Source: Rhizobiales bacterium 62-17
GTDB taxonomy: Bacteria; Pseudomonadota; Alphaproteobacteria; Rhizobiales; Beijerinckiaceae
Reading direction: 5' to 3'
Length of the DNA: 64,000 bases
NCBI GenBank assembly: GCA_001898965.1
Contig: MKVW01000009.1
Span: 780,853-844,852, forward strand
The position numbers and the translations under genes were made by a program. Position 1 is the stretch's first letter. Each line of letters begins with the position of its first letter. The notes beneath the pieces are model-generated. The model made no database searches. It was not told the DNA's origin and saw only the letters and a program-made list of their open reading frames with translations. Shown here piece after piece: positions 58,110 through 64,000 of this stretch.

Positions 58110-59090
58110 ATGAGGGGCATGAAGGGAGGCGGCCTGTTCGTCTTGGCCTGGTTGGCGGCTGTTTGGCCGTCCGCGCTGGCGGCTCAGGAATGGCCGGTGC
58201 GATATGTGCGAATGATCGTCGCGGCTTCCGCAGGCAGCGCCCCCGATGTCATCTGCCGGTTGATTGGCGATCGTTTAAGTCCGCGCCTGGGTCAGCAGGT
58301 GGTGATCGAAAATCAAAACGGTGCCGGCGGCAATCTGGGGGCGACCGTCGCCGCCCGCGCCGCGCCCGATGGCTACACCTTCTTTTGCGGTCAGGCGGCG
58401 CCGCTGGCGCTCAACCAGCATCTTTTCAAGACAATGAATTTCGACGTGGCGCGCGATTTCGATCCGGTCACGCTGATAGGCATGAGCCCGATGGTAATCG
58501 CCGTCAATGCGAAGCGCGGCATTAAAACGCTGCCAGACTTGATCGCTGTCGCAAAAGCCGAGCCCGGAAAACTCTCCTTTGCCACCTCGGGCACCAAGAA
58601 CGTCCCCCACCTCACCGCCGAACTGTTGAAATCGCGGGCGGGCATCCGCATGGCGCAAGTGCCCTATAGTGTGACAACGCAAGGGGCGATGGATGCGGTG
58701 ACGGGCGTGGTCGATTTGATGATCGACGGCATTCCCGCCGTGCAAGCTCATGTTCAATCGGGCAGCTTGATCGCCGTGGCGGTGAGCGTGCCCAAACGTG
58801 TCCCCGGGCTCGAACAAGTCCCGGCCATCAGTGAAACTGTGCCTGGGTTCAATGTGTCAGGATGGTTCGGCCTCGTGGCGCCGAAAGGCACTGCGCCGGC
58901 GACCATCAAACGCATGAACGACGAGATGAAGGTCGTCCTGAGCGAGCCGACCCTTATCGCCAGATTCAGCGATCTCGGCGTCTATCCGGATGCTGACTTT
59001 CAATCGCCGGAGGCGTTTGGAAAATTCTTACAATCGGAAGCGGAACTCTACGGCCGTATCGCGGCAATGGCCGGCTTCGAGAAGGAATAG
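58110..59090 (+). CDS. Bug-family substrate-binding protein 4
   Basis: A 326-residue periplasmic binding protein. Signal peptide MRGMKGGGLFVLAWLAAVWP, ending LAA-QEW. Landmarks: MIVAASAGSAPDVICRLIGD, VIENQNGAGGNLGATVAARA (about residues 62-81) and VPYSVTTQGAMDAVTGVVDL (about 180-199). ATG 58110 has GGGAGGG upstream; the in-frame 58008 ATG would precede the signal peptide. The FAD hydroxylase gene follows 15 bp on in the same transcript, which suggests that the captured solute is an aromatic acid that the monooxygenase hydroxylates. Divergent to the GntR gene. Confidence 0.9.
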   Translation: MRGMKGGGLFVLAWLAAVWPSALAAQEWPVRYVRMIVAASAGSAPDVICRLIGDRLSPRLGQQVVIENQNGAGGNLGATVAARAAPDGYTFFCGQAAPLALNQHLFKTMNFDVARDFDPVTLIGMSPMVIAVNAKRGIKTLPDLIAVAKAEPGKLSFATSGTKNVPHLTAELLKSRAGIRMAQVPYSVTTQGAMDAVTGVVDLMIDGIPAVQAHVQSGSLIAVAVSVPKRVPGLEQVPAISETVPGFNVSGWFGLVAPKGTAPATIKRMNDEMKVVLSEPTLIARFSDLGVYPDADFQSPEAFGKFLQSEAELYGRIAAMAGFEKE

Positions 59091-59105
59091 AGGCAAGGCA
59101 CGGCG

Positions 59106-60725
59106 ATGAGCGAACGGCAAGACGCAGCAACGTTTGATGTGGTGATTATTGGCGCCGGTCCCTCCGGCTTGGCCGCGGCGATCGAGCTCGGCCGGCGTGG
59201 TGTTTCCTGTCTCGTTCTCGAGCGCAATGATCGGGTTGGCTATTCGCCCCGTGCCAAGACCACGCACAGTCGCACCCGCGAGCATCTGCGCCGTTGGGGC
59301 ATCGCCAAGGATCTGCTGGAGGCCTCGCCGTTCGGCGCGGACTATCCATCGGACGTTGTTTTCGCGACGCGCTTGTCGGGACATGTCATCACCCGTTTCG
59401 AAAACGCCTTCGCCTGCGCACCGCAACGGCAGGATATTTATAGCGAACACGCGCAATGGATTCCACAATATAAGCTCGAATCGGTATTGCAGGCCTATCT
59501 GGCGACGCTCGAAAGCGTGACGCTGCGTTTCAACTGCCGCTTTGAGACGGCGACGCAGGATGAGCGCGGCGTCCAGGTGGTCTTCACCGACGAGGCGGGA
59601 CGTTCCGAGACGATCAACGCGCGCTACCTGATCGGCGCCGATGGCGCTGGCAGCGGCCTGCGGCGCCTGATGGGCATCGAGATGCGCGGCGAGCACGATC
59701 TCTCCCATAATACCGTCGTCATTTGCCGCGCGCCGGGGCTCATGCAGCAGGTGAAGCTGCCGCGCGCCATCATGTACTGGCTGGTCAATCCCGATGTTCC
59801 CGGCAATATGGCGCCGATGGATGTCGATGACATCTGGGCCTTCAGCACCCAGCGCCGCGTCGAGACGGCAGCGGAGGCAAGGGCGCTCATCAATGCTGCT
59901 TCAGGCATGGAAGTCGATGCCGAGATCCTGCGGATCGATCATTGGACAGCGCACGCGCTCATCGCTGATCGTTATCGCGACCGGAATTTCTTTCTCGTCG
60001 GCGATGCCTGCCATCTACATCCGCCTTATGGCGGATTTGGCATGAATATGGGTATCGGCGACGGCATCGATCTGGGCTGGAAACTGGCGGCGGTTCTGCA
60101 GGGTTGGGGCGGGAAGGCGCTGCTGGAGAGCTATGAAATCGAACGTCGGCAAGTTCACCAACTGGTGATCGCCGAAGCGGCGACCAATCAGAAGACGACC
60201 TCGAAAAATCTCGTCGTTGCTGGCGTGGAAGACGACGGGCCGACAGGCGAGGCCGTGCGTGCCGAGGTCAACAACCGGATTGTCGAAACCAAGTCGCGCG
60301 AGTTTCGTACCCTCGGCGTCGTGCTGGGCGCGCGCTACGCAACCTCGCCGATTGTCGTTGCTGATGGATCGTCGCCGCCGCCGTGGGACCAGGCGGTCTA
60401 TACGCCCAATGCCGTGCCAGGATCACGCGCGCCCCATCTTTGGCTGGAGCCAGGGACTGCGCGTGGCGTGTCGCTCTTCGATCGCTTCGGTCCCGACTAT
60501 ACCTTGCTGGTTCTAACCTCTGCCGCCGAAGCTGCAGCCGAAAGGTTTCTCGCAAGCGCCGCGCGGCGCGGCGTGCCCATGATCAAACTCTCGCTGCATC
60601 GCCGGGAAGCCCAGGCCCTCTATGAGAAGCCCCTGGTTCTCATTCGTCCGGATCAGCATGTGGCTTGGCGCGGCGAGGACTTTCCCGACCATGAGGGCCT
60701 GCTGGACAGCATTGCCGGTCGTTGA
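59106..60725 (+). CDS. FAD-dependent aromatic monooxygenase (MhpA/PheA type)
   Basis: A 539-residue flavoprotein hydroxylase. GAGPSGLAAAIELGRRG (about residues 16-32) is the dinucleotide fold; YLIGADGAGSGLRRLMG (about 175-191) and GDACHLHPPYGGFGMNMG (about 299-316) complete the FAD site. The length and a C-terminal thioredoxin-like domain (about 400-539) match 3-hydroxyphenylpropionate hydroxylase/phenol hydroxylase types, which add an ortho hydroxyl to phenols using NADH and O2. Co-transcribed with the Bug gene. A hairpin at 60732-60757 follows and the BKACE gene converges. Substrate unknown. Confidence 0.87.
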   Translation: MSERQDAATFDVVIIGAGPSGLAAAIELGRRGVSCLVLERNDRVGYSPRAKTTHSRTREHLRRWGIAKDLLEASPFGADYPSDVVFATRLSGHVITRFENAFACAPQRQDIYSEHAQWIPQYKLESVLQAYLATLESVTLRFNCRFETATQDERGVQVVFTDEAGRSETINARYLIGADGAGSGLRRLMGIEMRGEHDLSHNTVVICRAPGLMQQVKLPRAIMYWLVNPDVPGNMAPMDVDDIWAFSTQRRVETAAEARALINAASGMEVDAEILRIDHWTAHALIADRYRDRNFFLVGDACHLHPPYGGFGMNMGIGDGIDLGWKLAAVLQGWGGKALLESYEIERRQVHQLVIAEAATNQKTTSKNLVVAGVEDDGPTGEAVRAEVNNRIVETKSREFRTLGVVLGARYATSPIVVADGSSPPPWDQAVYTPNAVPGSRAPHLWLEPGTARGVSLFDRFGPDYTLLVLTSAAEAAAERFLASAARRGVPMIKLSLHRREAQALYEKPLVLIRPDQHVAWRGEDFPDHEGLLDSIAGR

Positions 60726-60731
60726 AACGAC

Positions 60732-60757
60732 AGAGGGCCGCCGAAGGGCGGCCTTCT
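60732..60757. terminator. Convergent hairpin
   Basis: 11-bp arms around GGGCCGCC / GGCGGCC with a GAAG loop, one G-T pair, between the FAD monooxygenase (+) and BKACE (-) genes. TTCTGAAT follows; likely a modest bidirectional terminator. Confidence 0.6.
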
Positions 60758-60777
60758 GAATGATTGCTACACGAGAG

Positions 60778-61662
60778 TCACGCCGCCTTTTGCAGCCCGA
60801 TAATCTCCCGCGCTTCGTCCGGCGTCGCCGGCTCATAGCCCATTTCGCGGATGATGCGCACCATGCGCTCCACCAGTTCGAGATTATTGGCGAGCCGGCC
60901 GCGTGAATAATACAGATTGTCTTCCAGGCCGACGCGCACGTGGCCGCCGAGCATCATCGACATAACGCCGGCCTGCAATTGCGACGGGCCGATGGCACTG
61001 ACATTGAACACCGCCTGTTTCGGCATCAGCTCGACCATCTGCGACAGTACTTTCGGCGTATAGGGCATGGCGCCCTGAAAGCCGCGATCGGCGCCCAAAA
61101 CGAAATTGATGAAATAAGGCGGCTTGTCGAGGCCGGCCTCGATACAGGATGTCACGTCCTGCAAGAGATGGGTCGGGCTGAACACTTCCCATTCCGGCTT
61201 GATGCCGCGATCCATCATGCTCTTGGCGAGGAAGCGACAGCGCTCCGGCCCCGTGTGCATGAGGATTTCGCGGCCCTCGAAACTGGCGATGATGGTCGTG
61301 GCGTCGAGGGTGCACATTTCTGCGCCCGCCTCCATGCCCTTCAATCGCTCCTCCCAGATAATCTCCGGATAGCCGTTGTCCTCGCGCACCATGTCGCCGT
61401 TGATGCCGCCACCCGTCGAATTGTTGATGACGATACTGCATTTCTCCCGGATGCGCCGGTTGATATCCCGGTAGATGTCCGGATTGCAGGTGGCTTGGTC
61501 ATCAGGGCGTCGCGCGTGAACGGCAACGACGCTCGCGCCCGCATTGTAGCAGCGATAGACATCCTCGGCGATTTCGGCGGGCTGCGTGGGGATATTGGCG
61601 TTCTGCTTCTTGCTCGCCATGCCGCCAGTCGGCGCGATCGTCACGATAACCTTGTTCGCCAT
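60778..61662 (-). CDS. BKACE (beta-keto acid cleavage, Kce-like) protein
   Basis: A 294-residue protein of the BKACE family (DUF849), whose best-known member Kce cleaves 3-keto-5-aminohexanoate with acetyl-CoA. It opens [10 protein letters not shown]; the metal motif region reads [11 protein letters not shown] (about residues 44-54), then [10 protein letters not shown]. The family Glu is in [14 protein letters not shown] (about 250). In Kce two His (H-x-H) bind zinc; here only the second is retained and the first position is Ala. Start 61662 has GGAGGG upstream; an in-frame ATG at 61680 is less likely. Role: possibly beta-keto acid breakdown. Confidence 0.8.
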   Translation of the reverse strand: MANKVIVTIAPTGGMASKKQNANIPTQPAEIAEDVYRCYNAGASVVAVHARRPDDQATCNPDIYRDINRRIREKCSIVINNSTGGGINGDMVREDNGYPEIIWEERLKGMEAGAEMCTLDATTIIASFEGREILMHTGPERCRFLAKSMMDRGIKPEWEVFSPTHLLQDVTSCIEAGLDKPPYFINFVLGADRGFQGAMPYTPKVLSQMVELMPKQAVFNVSAIGPSQLQAGVMSMMLGGHVRVGLEDNLYYSRGRLANNLELVERMVRIIREMGYEPATPDEAREIIGLQKAA

Positions 61663-61800
61663 GCTGCCCTCCGCTCGCAATCCATCAAGGATAACCTGAC
61701 TATAGCGGGATCAAGGACGCGCACCAGTGCCGCATCGTGGGCGGCTGTTCGGCGAGATTGCTTGCCGTTACATTCGCCATCCTCTCCAGAGGTTTAATCC

Positions 61801-62736
61801 ATGTCCGTTTTGATCCTTGAAGATGGCATTCACATCGTCGCCGACGATGTGCGCCGCACCTGCCCGGCACTCTCCATCCTGGCCGCGCCCAATGCGGCCT
61901 CGGCTGTTCCCCTGGCACGCGATGCGGAAATTCTCGTCGCCCTCGCCCATGACGTGAGCGACGAACTCGTCGCTGCCATGCCGCGCCTGCGCTATGTCTG
62001 CTCATTGACGGCCGGCGTTGATCATTTGCACAGTCTCAAGGCGTTGCAGCCCGATGTGCGCATCACGTCCGGGCGCGGCATTCACGGTCCGCAGATGTCG
62101 GAACTGGCCTTCCTTTACATGATTTCCCTGTCGCGCGATTTTTCGGCCATGCAGGCCAATCAGCGCGCTCATGTCTGGCAGCGCTGGCCGCAAAAACTGC
62201 TGCTCGGCAAGACGGCGGTGCTCGTCGGCATTGGCCCAATCGCCGAAGAGATGGCGGCGCGCTGCAAGGCCTTCGGTATGACCGTCATCGGCATCAGCGA
62301 TGCCCGCGCCAGCGCGCCGGGCTTCGACCGGCTGATGCCGCGCGCGCAATTGCAGGAAGCTGCCCATCTCGCCGATTTTCTGATCGTCCTCGTGCCGTTG
62401 AGCGAACGCACCCGCCATATGATCGACGATGGCGTGCTGTCGGCGATGAAGCGCGGCGGTGTCGTCATCAATCTGGCGCGCGGGCCGGTGGTGGATGAGA
62501 AAGCTTTGATCAAACGCCTGCAGGACGGAACCCTCGGCGGTGCCGGTCTCGATGTCTTCGAGGAAGAACCGCCGCCGGATCAAAGCCCGCTGTGGGATAT
62601 GCCGAACGTCATCATCACGCCGCGCATCGGCGGCATGAGCGATGTCTTTTCCAAGCAGATCCTGCCGATCGTCACCCACAACCTCACGTGTTTTGCGGAA
62701 GGGCGCGCGGCTGACATGATCAATATCGTCAGATAA
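61801..62736 (+). CDS. D-2-hydroxyacid dehydrogenase family protein lacking the catalytic His
   Basis: A 311-residue NAD(P)-binding dehydrogenase of the D-2-hydroxyacid type, which interconverts 2-oxo and D-2-hydroxy acids. LGKTAVLVGIGPIAEEMAAR (about residues 138-157) is the nucleotide-binding segment, VINLARGPVVDEKALI the catalytic Arg region (about 220-235), and LDVFEEEPPPD the Glu. The usual TPHxxG histidine is replaced: NVIITPRIGGMSD reads Arg. The SDR at 62768 follows 31 bp on in the same transcript. Start 61801 is the first ATG of a family-like opening (MSVLILEDG). Confidence 0.85.
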   Translation: MSVLILEDGIHIVADDVRRTCPALSILAAPNAASAVPLARDAEILVALAHDVSDELVAAMPRLRYVCSLTAGVDHLHSLKALQPDVRITSGRGIHGPQMSELAFLYMISLSRDFSAMQANQRAHVWQRWPQKLLLGKTAVLVGIGPIAEEMAARCKAFGMTVIGISDARASAPGFDRLMPRAQLQEAAHLADFLIVLVPLSERTRHMIDDGVLSAMKRGGVVINLARGPVVDEKALIKRLQDGTLGGAGLDVFEEEPPPDQSPLWDMPNVIITPRIGGMSDVFSKQILPIVTHNLTCFAEGRAADMINIVR

Positions 62737-62767
62737 GGTCGCCGCATCACAAGAACAGGAGGAAACG

Positions 62768-63463
62768 ATGGCGGAACCGACAGCGCTCATTCTCGGGGTT
62801 GGGGCTGGGCTTGGCGCCTCGCTGGTCCGGCGCTTCCGTGCTGGCGGGCTGCGCGTTGCCGCCGCCGCGCGTAATGGCGAGCGTCTGGCGGGCCTCTTTC
62901 CTGGCGATGATCACATCTCCTGCCATCAGGTCGATGCCACTGACGGCGCGGCGGTGGCCGCTCTGGTCGACAAGGTCGAGCGCGAGTCAGGGCCGGTCGA
63001 AGTCGCCATCGCCAATTCGGCCGCCTGGAAAATCGCTCCCGTCATCGATCTCAGTGCGGAAGAATTCACAGCCATCTGGCAAGCCGGCTGTCTGCCCGCT
63101 TTCCATCTGACCAAGGCGGTGGCGAAGGGCATGATCGCGCGCGGGCGCGGTACGATTCTTTTCACCGGCTCGGCGGCGCAGATGCGCGCCGGTGCCGGCT
63201 TCGGTGCCATGGCGGTGGCGAAGAGCGGTTTGCGCGCCTTCAGCCAGGCAGCGGCACGCGATCTCGGCCCCAAAGGTCTGCACGTCGCTCATATCGCCAT
63301 CGACGGTCCCATCGATTCAGCCCGCACCCGTGCGGCGAACGGCGATCACAGTCGGCTGGTCGCACCCGATGGCATCGCTGAGGCCTATTATCAGCTTCAC
63401 GTTCAGCCGCGTGCGGCGTGGAGTAACGAGATCGACGTGCGCACGTTTGCGGAGTGGCTTTAG
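62768..63463 (+). CDS. SDR family protein lacking the catalytic Tyr
   Basis: A 231-residue SDR fold with GVGAGLGASLVRRF (about residues 10-23) as nucleotide motif. Where YxxxK is expected the sequence reads FGAMAVAKSGLRAFSQ: Lys is kept but Tyr is Met. This is the sort of variant seen in one known SDR subgroup (F or other residue in place of Tyr). AIANSAAWK stands at the NNAG site. Probably co-transcribed with the hydroxyacid dehydrogenase gene; its start has GGAGGAAAC. Function unknown. Confidence 0.82.
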   Translation: MAEPTALILGVGAGLGASLVRRFRAGGLRVAAAARNGERLAGLFPGDDHISCHQVDATDGAAVAALVDKVERESGPVEVAIANSAAWKIAPVIDLSAEEFTAIWQAGCLPAFHLTKAVAKGMIARGRGTILFTGSAAQMRAGAGFGAMAVAKSGLRAFSQAAARDLGPKGLHVAHIAIDGPIDSARTRAANGDHSRLVAPDGIAEAYYQLHVQPRAAWSNEIDVRTFAEWL

Positions 63464-63496
63464 GAAACTTCGCCTTTGACGTGACGCGAAACCTTC

Positions 63497-63649
63497 GTGT
63501 CATACCCGACACGCGAAGCGTGATCGGGTATCCAGGGGCAAGTGATAGGGCGTTCAAACGTCGAATGCTTCGCTTGTTTCAAGGCAGCGGCATTCTACCA
63601 CGCGCTCCTGGATCCCCGCTCGCGGCTTCGCCGCGTCGGGGATGACACC
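63497..63649. repeat. Paired-hairpin composite repeat, copy 2
   Basis: Arms 63497-63539 (GTGTCATACCCGACACGCG ... ATCCAGGGGC) and 63604-63649 (GCTCCTGGATCCCCGC ... GGGGATGACACC) in opposite orientation, about 64 bp apart, like copy 1 at 30866-31016. It fills most of the 202-bp gap 63464-63665. Confidence 0.75.
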
Positions 63650-63665
63650 AAGATCGTGCTCGTGT

Positions 63666-63902
63666 CTAAGCGCCACCCGCCGCGCGTCGTTCGGCGCGCC
63701 GCCGTTCGATCTCCGCGATCGTCAGTTTGGTGCCACCGACCGACCATAGGCCGTCGGCCACTTCCTCCACCGTCACATTGACGGTGGGGCGAATGCCTTC
63801 GCCGCCGGCGCGCACGAAGGCTTCGACGATGTCGTCCATGAGCTGGTTCTGCTGCTCGCGCGTGAAAACGCCAGCGAGATGGCGCACCATGACCTGCGGC
63901 AT
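63666..63902 (-). CDS. Small tautomerase (4-oxalocrotonate tautomerase family)
   Basis: A 78-residue protein starting MPQVMVRHLAGVFTREQQNQ. Removal of Met gives the N-terminal proline (Pro1) that is the general base of 4-oxalocrotonate tautomerase. TVNVTVEEVADGLWSVGG (about residues 40-57) is the family core; the length is a little above the usual 60-70. Such enzymes isomerise unsaturated oxo-acids in aromatic meta-cleavage. It is followed on the minus strand (upstream) by a partial gene ending at 63929, 26 bp away, so both may be in one operon. Confidence 0.82.
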   Translation of the reverse strand: MPQVMVRHLAGVFTREQQNQLMDDIVEAFVRAGGEGIRPTVNVTVEEVADGLWSVGGTKLTIAEIERRRAERRAAGGA

Positions 63903-63928
63903 GCGTGTTTCCTCACCTGTTGTTTTAA

Positions 63929-64000
63929 TTAAGCGGCAGCGGCGGCCAATCCGCCCTGCCGCTCGATGAACTGCGCGATCTGCGGGAGGCCGGTGCCATC
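63929..64000 (-). CDS. C-terminus of an unidentified protein (cut by right edge)
   Basis: A minus-strand frame entering at the right edge reads DGTGLPQIAQFIERQGGL then AAAAA and a TAA stop at 63929-63931. Only 23 codons are available, so I cannot name the protein. It is upstream of the tautomerase gene and in the same direction. Confidence 0.45.
   Translation of the reverse strand, partial: DGTGLPQIAQFIERQGGLAAAAA

Overview
The window is 64 kb of GC-rich, gene-dense DNA that reads as a chromosomal segment of an alphaproteobacterium of the order Hyphomicrobiales (Rhizobiales). The pointers are a CcrM-type DNA methyltransferase next to ribonuclease HII (17.6-18.9 kb), an Omp2-type porin (22.3 kb), an Omp25/31-like barrel fused to an OprB-like porin (2.5-4.5 kb), and many Bug-type periplasmic binding proteins. 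I cannot place it at genus level. I saw no rRNA, tRNA, CRISPR array, transposase, integrase or phage gene.

Layout. Bases 1-20,000 are mostly housekeeping and general functions: the end of a taurine/sulfonate-type ABC ATPase, OsmC, an ICMT-like methyltransferase, a DUF5996 protein, a porin, an MFS carrier, fumarylacetoacetase, a DsbD N-domain protein, peroxiredoxin, a Bug protein, a zinc peptidase with moaB, a PA0069-type radical SAM protein, a class A beta-lactamase with a Tat-type signal, RNase HII, ccrM and a nitronate monooxygenase. Bases 20,000-33,300 are transitional: a MarR regulator divergent from a VanA-like Rieske oxygenase, an Omp2-type porin, YceI, transaldolase, a ThDP-dependent enzyme, two FAA-hydrolase-family proteins, an acyl-CoA dehydrogenase, an SDR and a MetE-like protein.

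Bases 33,300-64,000 are a catabolic island that looks built for aromatic or carboxylated aromatic compounds. It holds Bug and NMT1-type binding proteins, two FAD monooxygenases, a class III (LigB-type) extradiol dioxygenase, a LigJ-like 4-oxalomesaconate hydratase, an HpcH/HpaI aldolase, a 4,5-dihydroxyphthalate-decarboxylase-like protein, three further amidohydrolase-2 proteins, two small Rieske proteins each directly behind an amidohydrolase gene, a phthalate-dioxygenase-like Rieske oxygenase, an RraA/LigK-like aldolase, a GntR regulator, a BKACE-type enzyme, a 2-hydroxyacid dehydrogenase, SDRs and a small tautomerase. The core LigB-type ring cleavage, LigJ-type hydration and RraA-type aldol cleavage match the protocatechuate/gallate 4,5-cleavage logic; the true substrate is not visible from sequence.

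The most novel-looking part is 45-57 kb: a duplicated amidohydrolase-Rieske module whose two Rieske proteins share an unusually long loop between the iron-binding boxes. One copy is divergent from an ABC importer that lacks a binding protein, and a direct/inverted-repeat operator candidate lies between them. Several island enzymes lack a textbook catalytic residue (two SDRs, the 2-hydroxyacid dehydrogenase, the extradiol dioxygenase, the BKACE protein). Dispersed non-coding repeats include a 52-bp element found three times, each time just upstream of a gene in the same orientation, and a paired-hairpin element of about 150 bp.
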